A DNA stretch of 64,000 nucleotides from Halanaerobium congolense (GTDB taxonomy: Bacteria > Bacillota > Halanaerobiia > Halanaerobiales > Halanaerobiaceae): assembly GCF_004366375.1 (NCBI RefSeq), contig NZ_SOEF01000008.1, forward strand, positions 21,293 to 85,292. The letters run 5' to 3'. Each line of letters begins with the position of its first letter. Position 1 is the stretch's first letter. Both the position numbers and the translations under genes were made by a program. Below the pieces are notes generated by a model that worked only from the letters and a program-made list of their open reading frames with translations, had not been told where the DNA came from and made no database searches. Positions 7,664-17,246 of this stretch are shown here, one piece after another.

Positions 7664-9292
7664 CTAAATAATATTTCTTAAATATTCCAATGCCTGCTGG
7701 CGATTGGAAATATTTTCTCTTAAAATTTGATCTCTAACTTCTAACAAATATTCCTTTATTTTAGGTCCCTGTTCTAAACCAAGCTCTAATAAATCATGAC
7801 CCGAAACAGGTATTTCTATTTCTTTCCTTAAGCGCAGATGCTTAAAAATTTCTTCAACATAATCCTGCTTAAAATTTATAATTGTAAATAATAATAACTC
7901 TTCAGGCTGATAAGATTCCAATTCTCTGTATCTTAAAGCTGGATCTTTAGTATCAAAAACTGAAGTAGAAATAGACTCCCAGCTTTTCCTGATAAATGTT
8001 TTCTTTTCCGGGATTGAAAGCGGCCAGGACTGAATTACGCTTTTTTTACTATTATAAAACAAAATTATTAATCTGACAAGAAAATGATTAACATTAATTC
8101 CCTTCTCCCGGCTGAGAGCAAGAATTTTTTCTCCTTTTAGAAAATCAGCATCTCGATCAGCATCAAATTTAAAGTTATCTTTAATTAATTTTAAAACAGG
8201 AATCTGATTTAATAAAATTGAAGAAAATTGAGAGATATCTTTCTGAGCTTTAAATAAATATGACAGCTCAGTAAAAACTCTTTCAATTGCTAGTTTATGG
8301 TAATCGTAATTTTTTAATGAACGGCGGCTTAATTCAACGGTTTCTGCACTCAATCTAAAGTCTTTTAGAGTCTGAAAACGAATACCTCTTAAAATCCTTA
8401 AAGGATCATCCCTAAAACTGTAGTTATGCAGCACCTTTAGAATCCGATTATCTAAATCATAAAGACCACCAAAAAAATCATAGAGTATTCCTTTCCGATC
8501 AGGATGCAGATCAATAACCAGTGTATTTACTGTAAAATCTCTTCTAAATAAATCAGAAAAAAGATCAGCCTTTTCAACCAGCGGTAGTGAACCGGGAAAA
8601 TGATATTTTTCCTCTCTGCAGCTGGCTATATCAATGGAGTAACCGTATTCATTATGCAGAAAACCGGTAGAAAATACACTATTATAATCATATTCATATC
8701 CATATTTTTCGGCTAAATGCTTGAAAAAATCTTTCAAATCTCCATCTAATAAAATATCCAGATCCTTATTTAATGGTAGATCAATTAAGATATCACGAAC
8801 CTGTCCCCCAACTAAATAGAGATTATATCCTAACTCAGCAGCCTCTGCAGCTAAAAACAACAGCAGTTCTCTTCTTTCCTGCGGCAGTTCAGCTAAAAGA
8901 TTTGATTTATAGTGTAAAAAAGAGGCCTGCTCATGATTGTTCTGTCTGTATTTTTTGAGTAAATCAAGCCCCTTATCCAAATCAATACTCAAACTTTTAT
9001 ACTTTTCGCTATTATGATAGGGGATATCATGTTCACCAGATTTAATTTTACCCAAAAATTGAATCTTATATTTTAATAAATTAACACTTTCTTTGTTAAA
9101 ATAAACATTATCCTGGTCAATTAAATACTGATCTTCCTTATAATACCTATAATCAACCTGATCAATATGTGCTGCTGCTTTTTTGAATTCAACTTCTTTG
9201 AGATTATTCACCTTGATGATTTGATCATTATAAGTATAATATTCCTCAGCTACTGAATTTAAAAGTTTTTTTAATAAATTATTATTTTTCAT
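7664..9292 (-). CDS. CCA tRNA nucleotidyltransferase / poly(A) polymerase family protein with N-terminal extension
   Basis: Class II nucleotidyltransferases add or repair the 3' CCA of tRNAs. The catalytic core starts at about residue 155 with LYLVGGQVRD (158-167) and the metal-binding DLD (177-179), followed by RRDFTVNTLVIDL and the RNA-binding helices with DDPLRILRGIRFQTL. At 542 residues it is longer than ordinary bacterial CCA enzymes (about 400-450). The extra part is a 150-residue N-terminal region rich in Tyr, Asp and Lys that I do not recognise; it is not an obvious CBS or DHH module. The DxD pattern and GG motif are intact, so the enzyme should be active. Whether it adds CCA, CC only or A only cannot be told here. 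Confidence 0.85.
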   Translation of the reverse strand: MKNNNLLKKLLNSVAEEYYTYNDQIIKVNNLKEVEFKKAAAHIDQVDYRYYKEDQYLIDQDNVYFNKESVNLLKYKIQFLGKIKSGEHDIPYHNSEKYKSLSIDLDKGLDLLKKYRQNNHEQASFLHYKSNLLAELPQERRELLLFLAAEAAELGYNLYLVGGQVRDILIDLPLNKDLDILLDGDLKDFFKHLAEKYGYEYDYNSVFSTGFLHNEYGYSIDIASCREEKYHFPGSLPLVEKADLFSDLFRRDFTVNTLVIDLHPDRKGILYDFFGGLYDLDNRILKVLHNYSFRDDPLRILRGIRFQTLKDFRLSAETVELSRRSLKNYDYHKLAIERVFTELSYLFKAQKDISQFSSILLNQIPVLKLIKDNFKFDADRDADFLKGEKILALSREKGINVNHFLVRLIILFYNSKKSVIQSWPLSIPEKKTFIRKSWESISTSVFDTKDPALRYRELESYQPEELLLFTIINFKQDYVEEIFKHLRLRKEIEIPVSGHDLLELGLEQGPKIKEYLLEVRDQILRENISNRQQALEYLRNII

Positions 9293-9309
9293 CTGCTGCT
9301 CACCACTTT

Positions 9310-9335
9310 AAAAGACTGCCTCGATCGAGACAGCC
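9310..9335 (-). terminator. Probable terminator after the nicotinate phosphoribosyltransferase-like gene
   Basis: A 9-bp stem (plus-strand arms 9314-9322 and 9327-9335, two G-U pairs in the minus-strand RNA) closes a GATC loop and is followed on the minus strand by TTTT. It lies about 55 nt past the stop of the gene at 9390-10718 and just before the nucleotidyltransferase gene, so it should end the salvage-gene transcript. Confidence 0.6.
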
Positions 9336-9389
9336 TTAATTATAGTCTTAATGATACTTCTTAAAATAATATTTCTAAAATCGAACTTG

Positions 9390-10718
9390 CTAATTAATTT
9401 TCTTTAAATCTATTTTCTTTAATTTGGGATTATCTGCAGCTGAGCGGCCAACTTTAGACAACTCAATCCATTCCCCATCGATTTTAACTTTAACAACATC
9501 TCCAGTAAAATCATTTTTAGTTCCCTCACAAGAGCAATTTGATAAAAGCCAGCTGCCCACTCCATAGATATCCACCGGTACCTGTGATGATTCAAAGCGG
9601 TCAATTTTTTCCGGATTAAAACCACCAGTTGCAATTATTTTTACATCCTGGCAGTAATTTTTAGCAATTTCTAAATCTTCCGGTCTCAAATCCCAATCTT
9701 TATAGGCATCATCCAGAGCCTTTCTCAGATTGAAAATCAAACGGGCATTAACCCCATTATCCAATTCTTTTTTACCAAGTGGCTCAACGCTTTTATCTCT
9801 TAAATCAGAGGAATTGTCTGGCCTAACTCCAAATAATTTATATCTTTTTGCTTCTTTAACTTGATCTGATTTTAAAAGCTCAAGGTATTTGTCAAACATT
9901 GTCTTTAAAACTTTTAGACTGGTGGAGACACAGTTATTTTCAAAATCTACCAAAGCAATTCTGTTAACATCAAGCGGCATTAATCTGCAAAACTGCAGCA
10001 TTGATTCTGCAGTATCTCCTAAAAATGAAGCTACATAAGAATGGCTAATAGTTCCACCACCCTTTCCACCCCACCAGGCTCCCTGCTCATCAGTAGAAAT
10101 ATAGCGCTGGGTATTTGTTCCATATTCATTATTGTAGGCATTCACTCCCAGAGAATAGGCATAACCATGCATTGCTTGCGATTTATAATGAGTAAATCTA
10201 GCCGGGAAAAAGAGAATATCCTTACCCCGAGCAGCAACCATAACTTTATAAACATTGGTTGCAATTCTAGAAACCTCAGTTAAGGAGCCTAAAATAGGGG
10301 TTTCTAAAATTGAAAAATCACGATAACGACCTCTAATTTTGATTACAGGATCAACATTATGTGGATTTCCTTTATAATAAGCTTTTTCTCCATCATGACA
10401 GGCTTCAATTTTTAATTTAGATGAAGTATTAACAAAATTTCCATCCTCATTTTTATAACCTGCAGCTGTTTTTAAAATAGAAAGTGCTTCATCTATCCCA
10501 CCTAATATACAAAAGGGTTGACGTCTGGGAAAAATCTGCATTTCTACTTCGATATTTCCTATATCCTGCCCTTTGAATTCATAATCTTCTTTTGATAACT
10601 TAGTTAAAATACGCGCAATGTTGCGGAAATAGACATCGGAATACCACCCCTCTGCCATTCTTTCTCGATCAAGCTGAAATAATTTTGTCTCCAGACGCTT
10701 CCCATTAAAAATTGTCAT
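9390..10718 (-). CDS. Nicotinate phosphoribosyltransferase family protein
   Basis: Members of this family attach nicotinate to PRPP, forming nicotinate mononucleotide for NAD salvage. The 442-residue protein has the family layout: N-terminal YFRNIARIL segment, the central TISHSYVASFLGDT strand and VDFENNC, and the C-terminal phosphate-binding IIATGGFNPEKIDRF with GVGSWLL. It belongs to a divergent branch sometimes labelled only as PncB-like or quinolinate phosphoribosyltransferase-like, so substrate is inferred. It ends a cluster with pyrimidine- and purine-nucleoside phosphorylases, 22 nt downstream of pdp, fitting a base and ribose-phosphate salvage role. The RBS is GGGGTGAG. A terminator follows. 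Confidence 0.8.
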   Translation of the reverse strand: MTIFNGKRLETKLFQLDRERMAEGWYSDVYFRNIARILTKLSKEDYEFKGQDIGNIEVEMQIFPRRQPFCILGGIDEALSILKTAAGYKNEDGNFVNTSSKLKIEACHDGEKAYYKGNPHNVDPVIKIRGRYRDFSILETPILGSLTEVSRIATNVYKVMVAARGKDILFFPARFTHYKSQAMHGYAYSLGVNAYNNEYGTNTQRYISTDEQGAWWGGKGGGTISHSYVASFLGDTAESMLQFCRLMPLDVNRIALVDFENNCVSTSLKVLKTMFDKYLELLKSDQVKEAKRYKLFGVRPDNSSDLRDKSVEPLGKKELDNGVNARLIFNLRKALDDAYKDWDLRPEDLEIAKNYCQDVKIIATGGFNPEKIDRFESSQVPVDIYGVGSWLLSNCSCEGTKNDFTGDVVKVKIDGEWIELSKVGRSAADNPKLKKIDLKKIN

Positions 10719-10740
10719 AAACTCACCCCAAAAAAATTTC

Positions 10741-12045
10741 TTATTTAATTATTTCATAAAGCAATTTATTTTTTTTTGTTTTTGCTTCTGTTATTGTAAA
10801 AGCAGATAACAGTTTAGCTTTTGCCTCTTCTAAATTTTTACTTTCATTATAATGCAGAAGGGCTAAAGCATCTCCAACTTCAACCCGGTCTGCCTTCTTT
10901 TTCTTTAACTCCAATCCAACTGCTAAATCTATTTTAGATTCTTTATTTTCCCTACCAGCACCCAGAATCATTGCTGCCAAACCAACGTCCAGTGCCTTGA
11001 TTTCGGAAATATAACCTGCTTTTTCTGCCTTAACTTCAACAGTATCAGCAGCTGTTGGTAGTAAGGAAAGATCTTCAACTACTTCGGCATTTCCTCCCTG
11101 AGCTCTAATCATCTCAGCAAATTTAGCCAGTGCTTTTCCATTCTTTAAATTTTCTCTTAAAACTTCTTTTCCCTTTTCTAAATCTTCAAATTCACCTGCA
11201 AGCTGAAGCATTGCTGCTCCTAACTCTACACAGAGTTCAGTTAAATCTTCCGGTCCCTGCCCCTTAAGAGTTTGAATAGCCTCTTTAACTTCAAGAGCAT
11301 TACCAACTGCATTTCCTAAAGGTTGATTCATATCAGTAATATAAGCAGCTATGTTCCGACCAAGATTTTTACCAATCGCAACCATCGCTTCTGCTAATCT
11401 TTTAGCAGAGTCAAAATCCTTCATAAATGCACCATTACCCGTTTTTACATCAAGCACTATCGCATCAGCCCCACCTGCCAGCTTTTTACTCATAATACTG
11501 CTGGCAATTAAGGGAATAGATTCCACAGTAGCAGTTACATCTCGTAAAGCATAAAGTTTTTTGTCAGCCGGGGTCAAATTACCTGTCTGCCCCATCACTG
11601 AAACTCCATGCTGATTTACATTGTCAAAAAATTTATCGCGACTTAGTGATGTATTGAAATTAGGTATTGATTCGAGTTTATCGATTGTACCTCCGGTATG
11701 ACCCAGTCCCCTACCTGACATTTTAGCAACTGGAATTCCAGCAGATGCTGCTAAAGGTGCTAAAACTAAAGTTGTAGTATCTCCAACACCTCCGGTGCTG
11801 TGTTTATCAACTTTTATTCCTTTAATTGGACTTAAATCTATCATATCACCTGATTCGGCCATCAGCATAGTTAAATCTGCAGTTTCCTCTGCATCCATCC
11901 CCTGAAAATAGACTGCCATCGCCCAGGCTGACATCTGATAATCAGGAATATCTCCTTCAACATAACCTTTAATTAAAAACTCTAATTCATCTTTAGTTAA
12001 TTTTTGACCTTCTCTTTTTTTATATATTATGTCATATGCTCGCAT
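10741..12045 (-). CDS. pdp: Pyrimidine-nucleoside phosphorylase
   Basis: Catalyses reversible phosphorolysis of uridine, thymidine and deoxyuridine to base plus (deoxy)ribose-1-phosphate. Starting at ATG 12045 ([16 protein letters not shown]) the protein is 434 residues, the family norm. The in-frame TTG 15 nt upstream is part of the ribosome binding site TTGGAGGG and is not the start. Signature motifs are [38 protein letters not shown] and [11 protein letters not shown]. The C-terminal swivelling domain (about 340-434) is complete. It lies 15 nt after punA and 22 nt before the PncB-like gene, forming a nucleoside salvage operon. Confidence 0.95.
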   Translation of the reverse strand: MRAYDIIYKKREGQKLTKDELEFLIKGYVEGDIPDYQMSAWAMAVYFQGMDAEETADLTMLMAESGDMIDLSPIKGIKVDKHSTGGVGDTTTLVLAPLAASAGIPVAKMSGRGLGHTGGTIDKLESIPNFNTSLSRDKFFDNVNQHGVSVMGQTGNLTPADKKLYALRDVTATVESIPLIASSIMSKKLAGGADAIVLDVKTGNGAFMKDFDSAKRLAEAMVAIGKNLGRNIAAYITDMNQPLGNAVGNALEVKEAIQTLKGQGPEDLTELCVELGAAMLQLAGEFEDLEKGKEVLRENLKNGKALAKFAEMIRAQGGNAEVVEDLSLLPTAADTVEVKAEKAGYISEIKALDVGLAAMILGAGRENKESKIDLAVGLELKKKKADRVEVGDALALLHYNESKNLEEAKAKLLSAFTITEAKTKKNKLLYEIIK

Positions 12046-12060
12046 ATATAAACCCTCCAA

Positions 12061-12873
12061 CTAGATATTTTTGATAATACCTCTCATCAGTTTGATAAAA
12101 TCAGGTCTAACTTTTTCTGCAATTTCTACAACCTCTTTGTGATTCAGTGGTTGTGGCAGTACACCTGCAGCCATATTAGTAATACAGGAAACTCCAACGA
12201 TTCCTAAGCCCATATGGTTAGCAGCAATTACTTCTGGCACTGTTGACATACCAACAGCATCAGCACCAATTGTTCTTAAAAATTTAATTTCAGCTGGTGT
12301 TTCATAACTAGGCCCTGATTCAGCCGCATAAACTCCTTTACGAGTTAAAATTCCATTTTCTCTTGCTGCATTTTCTGCTATTTCAATTAGCTCTTTATTA
12401 TAGGCCTCTGACATATCAGGAAAACGAGGACCAAATTCAGCAAAATTTTCTCCAATCAGCGGATTATCTCCCATTAAATTAATATGATCAGAAATAATCA
12501 TAAATTCACCAGCAGAAAATTCCTCATTTACTCCCCCAGCTGCATTGGTTAAAATTAATTTTTCAATACCAACTTCTTTCATTATTCTAACGGGCATCAC
12601 AAGTTCCTGCATTGAATAACCTTCGTAATAATGAGTCCTTCCCTGCATAGCAATAACTTTTTTGGCTTCCAATTCGCCAATTACAAAGCGTCCTGCATGA
12701 CCTTCTACTGTAGAAATTGGGAAGTTTTTAAGTTCACCATAATCAATATAGATTGGGTTTTCGATTTCTTCAGCCATAACTCCAAGTCCGGAACCTAAAA
12801 TAAGTCCAATTTCCGGCCTATAATCAAGTTTTTCAGTAATAATCTGAGCATTATTTTTAATGTCTTCAAGCAT
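12061..12873 (-). CDS. punA: Purine nucleoside phosphorylase (trimeric PNP-I type)
   Basis: Splits inosine, guanosine and their deoxy forms into base plus ribose-1-phosphate. The 270-residue protein contains LILGSGLG (phosphate binding), VEGHAGRFVIG, GRTHYYEGYS, LILTNAAGGVN and GMSTVPEVIAANHMG, all typical of the trimeric mammalian-like PNP class rather than hexameric DeoD. RBS GGAGG precedes the ATG. A 103-nt gap separates it from the EndoQ-like gene upstream; that gap holds a CCGG...CCGG dyad beside an A-tract but no convincing promoter. Confidence 0.95.
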   Translation of the reverse strand: MLEDIKNNAQIITEKLDYRPEIGLILGSGLGVMAEEIENPIYIDYGELKNFPISTVEGHAGRFVIGELEAKKVIAMQGRTHYYEGYSMQELVMPVRIMKEVGIEKLILTNAAGGVNEEFSAGEFMIISDHINLMGDNPLIGENFAEFGPRFPDMSEAYNKELIEIAENAARENGILTRKGVYAAESGPSYETPAEIKFLRTIGADAVGMSTVPEVIAANHMGLGIVGVSCITNMAAGVLPQPLNHKEVVEIAEKVRPDFIKLMRGIIKNI

Positions 12874-12976
12874 AAATTAAAACCTCCATCTTTAAATTTT
12901 TATTTTTTTCCGGATCAACCCCGGCTAAATTTTTGGTGTTATTGTGCCTTAAGATTCTTATTTCATACCACTTTCT

Positions 12977-14161
12977 TTAAAAAATTACCTTACCATAAGT
13001 TCCGCCACCACCAGATTGAAAAGTAAATTCCTGCTGACGGGCCTTTTGAATTTTCTTGAATATTCTGCTGCTCATACATTCTTGTAAATCTGCAGCAGCT
13101 AAATTATGAATTACATCCATTTCTGTTCCACAATTTTCAAATAATTTGGCCGCTGTTTTTTTACCAATACCAGGAATATCAAGTAAAGGAACCTGATAAA
13201 TATATTCTGCTCGATAAGGTGGATGCTGTGGGGTTTTCATTTCTGCAATTTCTAAAATCCTATCCTTTACCCCCACCACTACTTTATTAGAATCACATTT
13301 AGGACACTTAGTTACTGCCTGTTTACCACTAAATATACTATCACATTCTTCACAGTGAGATCTATGATATTTACCTAACTCAGGGTTTAAACCATAATTT
13401 TTTATAATCTTATTACCTGCTTCTCTTTTTAAAGCCTTAATTACTGAATTATAATTTAAAGCCTCTAATTTCATTATGTTATATTCTCTTGCAATCTTAG
13501 GTAATGAATGGGCATCAGAATTACTTAAAAATGATTTTCCGCTTAATTCCGGCATTAAATCAGCCATTTTAGTATCCGCACTTAAGCCAAGTTCTACTGC
13601 CGGAATCTTATCCCATTCTGCTGGGCTGAAAATTTCAGAGTAAGTATCAAAAGCTCTTCCATAAAAACTTTTATGGGGAGTAAAAATATGAGCAGGAATC
13701 ATTATTCCACCGTGATAATCAACAATTTTTAATAATTCTTTTCCGGTTAAACTCGCAGCCTGAGAGCTTAAAGTTATATTCGAAATATAATTATCCATAG
13801 TGCTGCTGAATTCTTTAATCTGATTAATTTTCGGAAAAAATGAGAGATAATGAACCTGACCTCCATTTTTCTCCCTACTTTCGATTTCTGCTCCCGGCAA
13901 AATTAAAAGCTGATCCTGATAAAGAATTCCACCTTGATCCAGTTCTTTCATTTCATCAGCAGCCAGCATTTGATCGATATCGTTTAAAACCACCGGAGAA
14001 GCACAGTCAATAATCCCTATAATATCCAAACCTTTTTTGAAAGCTGCTTCTTTTAAAATATTAGGGAAGTTTAATTTTCTGGAAGCCGTAATCTTAACTG
14101 GACTGCCGTCACTACCTCCCCCAATGTGCAGATGTAGATCTACAAAAAACTCTTTTAACAT
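12977..14161 (-). CDS. Endonuclease Q-like PHP-domain DNA repair nuclease
   Basis: EndoQ cuts DNA 5' of deaminated bases (hypoxanthine, uracil, xanthine) in archaea and some Bacillales and Clostridia. The 394-residue product shows the PHP metal site DLHLHIGG (His10, His12) and IGIIDCASP at the N-terminus, a catalytic SNSDAHSLPKIAREYN region, a four-Cys zinc ribbon (HCEECDS and TKCPKCDS, about 270-295), and a C-terminal helix-hairpin-helix segment DIPGIGKKTAAKLFENCG. This domain order matches EndoQ/YqxK. Its ATG overlaps the stop of nudF (TAATG), so the two are translationally coupled. The biochemical assignment is by family; alternatives are other PHP phosphoesterases. Confidence 0.85.
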   Translation of the reverse strand: MLKEFFVDLHLHIGGGSDGSPVKITASRKLNFPNILKEAAFKKGLDIIGIIDCASPVVLNDIDQMLAADEMKELDQGGILYQDQLLILPGAEIESREKNGGQVHYLSFFPKINQIKEFSSTMDNYISNITLSSQAASLTGKELLKIVDYHGGIMIPAHIFTPHKSFYGRAFDTYSEIFSPAEWDKIPAVELGLSADTKMADLMPELSGKSFLSNSDAHSLPKIAREYNIMKLEALNYNSVIKALKREAGNKIIKNYGLNPELGKYHRSHCEECDSIFSGKQAVTKCPKCDSNKVVVGVKDRILEIAEMKTPQHPPYRAEYIYQVPLLDIPGIGKKTAAKLFENCGTEMDVIHNLAAADLQECMSSRIFKKIQKARQQEFTFQSGGGGTYGKVIF

Positions 14162-14694
14162 TAAAAATCACCAAGATAATACATGACAGCAATTAAAGTT
14201 TTGCTGTCTTTTATTTTTCCTGACTGAAAGAGTTCTTTTAATTCACTTTTTGATTTGGGAACAACTTCAATGTATTCTCCTTCTTCTAAATCTGTACCGA
14301 CAAATTCTAAATTTTCAGCTTGATAGATATATATTTTTTCTGTGCTGTAACCGGGGGTAGGAAAAAATTCGAATAGTTTGCTGAACTTTTCAGCAGTATA
14401 ACCAGTTTCCTCTCTCAGTTCACGGCTGGCACAGTCTTCTGCTTTTTCTCCAATTTCTAATTTACCAGCTGGGATTTCATAAATTACTTCATCAACTGGA
14501 TAGCGATATTGTTTAATCAAAAGAATTTTTCCCTCTTCATTTTCAGCAAGTACTGAAACACCACCGCTGTGTTCTACTACCTCTCGTGCAGTTTGATGTT
14601 GATTAGGAAATTCAACCTCATCTCTAAATAATCTTAAAATATTGCCGTCATATATTGTTTTTCCTTTAATTTTCTTTTCTTTCTTAATTTCCAT
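14161..14694 (-). CDS. nudF: ADP-ribose pyrophosphatase (Nudix hydrolase)
   Basis: Hydrolyses ADP-ribose to AMP and ribose-5-phosphate, limiting toxic ADP-ribose. The 177-residue protein carries the Nudix box starting GKLEIGEKAEDCASRELREE and ending TGY, with the Gly, Glu and REXXEE positions of the consensus intact. The upstream substrate-recognition strand VVEHSGGVSVLAENEEGKIL and QYRYPVDEVIYEIPAG are typical of the ADP-ribose class (Pro following the box region). RBS GGAGG lies 7 nt from the ATG. It follows spo0A by 13 nt and overlaps the EndoQ-like gene by one base. Confidence 0.9.
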   Translation of the reverse strand: MEIKKEKKIKGKTIYDGNILRLFRDEVEFPNQHQTAREVVEHSGGVSVLAENEEGKILLIKQYRYPVDEVIYEIPAGKLEIGEKAEDCASRELREETGYTAEKFSKLFEFFPTPGYSTEKIYIYQAENLEFVGTDLEEGEYIEVVPKSKSELKELFQSGKIKDSKTLIAVMYYLGDF

Positions 14695-14707
14695 GTTCTG
14701 CCTCCAT

Positions 14708-15493
14708 TTATGACACTTTTAGTCCAACCATTATTTCATCTGCTATTCTGGCTATAAATTGTGAATTTGTCGGTTTATTATTTTCACTTAGATTATTGCT
14801 GAAATATTTTTCCAATGCATCTTCATTTCCACGTTTCCAGGCTACATCAATTGCATGTCTAATTGCTCTTTCAACTCTACTTGAGGTAGAATCAAATTCT
14901 TCTGCAACCTGGGGATAAAGCTTTTTAGTCACAGCACTCAACATATTCATATCATTAATCACCAATTTTACTGCATAGCGCACATATCTATAACCTTTGA
15001 TATGAGATGGAATCCCCAGTTCTCTAATTATTTTTGTAATATATGGTGTGTAATTTCCTTTTTTAAGTTCTGATTCTATTTCTTGTAGAAATAGATCAGA
15101 ATTCTTATCATCTGAATTCATTAATAAATTTATTCTATCTATTAACTTATCTAAATCAAAAGGTTTCATAATATAATAATGAACCCCCAAATCAAAAACA
15201 TTCTTCATTATTTTATCATGACCCATTGCTGATAAGGCTATAATTTTCATATCTTTAATCAAATTTTCAGAATTAAGTTCTTCTAAAACACCAACACCAT
15301 CAAGATAAGGCATTATTAAATCTAAAATCATTAAATCAGGATTCTTATTATTTTTTAAATATTCCAGAACCTGTTCTCCATTATGCAGAATTTGTACAAC
15401 ATTGAAATCACTATTTAAATCGAAAAATTCAGCCAGCAGCTGGCAAAATTCTTTATTATCATCAACTATTAACACATCAACAGACTTAGTCAT
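14708..15493 (-). CDS. spo0A: Sporulation master regulator Spo0A
   Basis: Response regulator that, once phosphorylated, commits Firmicutes to sporulation. The 261-residue protein has a receiver domain with Asp11, Asp12, the phosphoacceptor Asp58 (MILDLIMPYLDG), Ser88 and Lys110, then the Spo0A C-terminal DNA-binding domain with SSRVERAIRHAIDVAWKRGN and FIARIADEI. All phosphotransfer residues are present, so it should be functional. It follows recN by 56 nt; spoIVB, which normally sits between recN and spo0A, is absent. The RBS is CTGGAGG. A start-stop pair ATGTAA with its own SD lies 30 nt upstream of the start codon. Confidence 0.97.
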   Translation of the reverse strand: MTKSVDVLIVDDNKEFCQLLAEFFDLNSDFNVVQILHNGEQVLEYLKNNKNPDLMILDLIMPYLDGVGVLEELNSENLIKDMKIIALSAMGHDKIMKNVFDLGVHYYIMKPFDLDKLIDRINLLMNSDDKNSDLFLQEIESELKKGNYTPYITKIIRELGIPSHIKGYRYVRYAVKLVINDMNMLSAVTKKLYPQVAEEFDSTSSRVERAIRHAIDVAWKRGNEDALEKYFSNNLSENNKPTNSQFIARIADEIMVGLKVS

Positions 15494-15549
15494 TTTAAAC
15501 CTCCAGTTAATTATTTAATTTTACATTTTTTCTCCTTCAGCTTAATTTT

Positions 15550-17229
15550 TTAATCTTTTGCCAAAAGCACCATTTCTTCTGCATGGGCCAGAGTTTTATC
15601 TGTAATTGTAGCACCACCAATCATTCTTGCAATTTCAGCAACTCTTTCGTCTTTATCTAAAGCATAAATTTTTGTAAAAGTCCTATTTTTACCTCTTTCC
15701 TTTTTGATTAAAAAGTGATGATTAGCTGCACTTGCTAATTGCGGCAGATGTGTTATACAAATAATCTGTCTTTCGGCTGCAATTTGGCTTAATTTTGCAG
15801 CCATTTTAGCAGCTGTTTTACCACCAACACCGCTGTCAACCTCATCAAAAATTAAAGTATCTACCTGATCAAGAGCTGCCGTAATTGTCTTTAAAGAAAG
15901 CATTATTCTTGATAATTCTCCCCCAGAAGCTATTTTGGCAAGTGATTTTAAATCCTCACCTCTATTAGGAGAAATTAAAAATTCAATTTGATCAGTCCCA
16001 TCAGCCGTAATCTCTTTCTGCTTAAAATCAACTTTAAATCTGACATCTTCCATTGCTAAATCTTTAAGCTCAGCTTTTAATTTAACCTCTAATTTTTTAG
16101 CATATTCTTTTCTGAGCTGAGATAGCTCTCCTGATTTTTTTAAAATTTCTTTTTTAAATTTATTATTTTTCTTAGTTAGAGATGAAATCTTTTCCTCAAC
16201 ATTCTCTAATTTATCTCTTTTTTGATAAAGTTCTTCTAAATATGAAAGCACGGTTTCTATATCTTCACCATATTTTCTGAGCAGGGTGTTTATTAAATCA
16301 AGTCGATCACTAATAATTGCTATTCTTTGCTCATCATAGTTAAAAGCACTTTCAAAATCACCCAGATCAAAAACAAATTCTTCTAAACTATAATATATAT
16401 CAGCAAATTTCTTGTTTAACTTTTTTAAACGTTGATTATAGTCTTCGATTTCCACAAATTTATTTTTTAAAACAGCAAGCCGGTCCATTATGCCCTTCTC
16501 ACTGTAGTCATCACCACTTAAAGCGCTTATCAGTTCGGCCACAACTTGGTAAATTTCTTCAGCATGGGAAAGAGACTTATATTCTTCTTTTAAATCCTCA
16601 TATTCGCCTTTCATTAACGAAGCTTCTTCTATTTCATCGATTTGAAAATTTATTATATCTAATTCTCTAGCCCTTTGAGAATCATCAATTTCAATTTCTG
16701 CTAGCTCTTTTTGAACCTTATTTAGCTCCTGATAAAGTGATTTTATATTATTTTTCAAAGGTTGAATTTCCTGGCCGATAAAAGCATCAAGAATCATCAA
16801 ATGGGAGCCCGGATCTAAAAGCAGCTGATGTTCGTGTTGGCCGTGAATATCTATCAAATAACGACTGATTTTTTTTACTATTTTGAGGGTAGCCAGCTGA
16901 CCATTAATTAGAGTCCGATTGCGTCCATTTTCTCTAATTTCACGGGCAATCAAAATTCCGGAATCTTCTTTTTCGATTCCGGCTTCAGTTAAAATTTTAT
17001 TGATAATTGTTAGTTCTTCCGGCTGAAAAAAAGCTGAGATATAAGCGGCTTCTTTACCACTTCGAATTACATCAGTATTTGCGCGTGCACCTAAAAGTAA
17101 ATCTAAGGCCCCAATTATTATTGATTTTCCAGCTCCGGTTTCTCCACTTAAAATATTTAAACCTTTTTTGAAATTGATATTAACCTGATTTATCAGTGCA
17201 AAATTTTTAACCTGTAAATCACTGAGCAT
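15550..17229 (-). CDS. recN: DNA repair protein RecN
   Basis: SMC-like ATPase that acts early at DNA double-strand breaks. The 559-residue product has Walker A in LSGETGAGKSIIIGAL (about 28-43), a QXXXXLLDPGSHL region, two coiled-coil arms (about 155-370), the ABC signature ASGGELSRIMLSLKTI and Walker B LIFDEVDSGVGGKTA, with CITHLPQLAS after it. Length and order match the family. RBS AGGAGGAG precedes the ATG. The gene starts 17 nt after nadK; argR, often found between nadK or tlyA and recN, is missing. Confidence 0.97.
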   Translation of the reverse strand: MLSDLQVKNFALINQVNINFKKGLNILSGETGAGKSIIIGALDLLLGARANTDVIRSGKEAAYISAFFQPEELTIINKILTEAGIEKEDSGILIAREIRENGRNRTLINGQLATLKIVKKISRYLIDIHGQHEHQLLLDPGSHLMILDAFIGQEIQPLKNNIKSLYQELNKVQKELAEIEIDDSQRARELDIINFQIDEIEEASLMKGEYEDLKEEYKSLSHAEEIYQVVAELISALSGDDYSEKGIMDRLAVLKNKFVEIEDYNQRLKKLNKKFADIYYSLEEFVFDLGDFESAFNYDEQRIAIISDRLDLINTLLRKYGEDIETVLSYLEELYQKRDKLENVEEKISSLTKKNNKFKKEILKKSGELSQLRKEYAKKLEVKLKAELKDLAMEDVRFKVDFKQKEITADGTDQIEFLISPNRGEDLKSLAKIASGGELSRIMLSLKTITAALDQVDTLIFDEVDSGVGGKTAAKMAAKLSQIAAERQIICITHLPQLASAANHHFLIKKERGKNRTFTKIYALDKDERVAEIARMIGGATITDKTLAHAEEMVLLAKD

Positions 17230-17246
17230 AAGTTCTCCTCCTGTAA

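Noticed and set aside
9419..9634. 71-codon minus-strand ORF
   Set aside because: Lies entirely inside the nicotinate phosphoribosyltransferase-like gene in another frame; no RBS.
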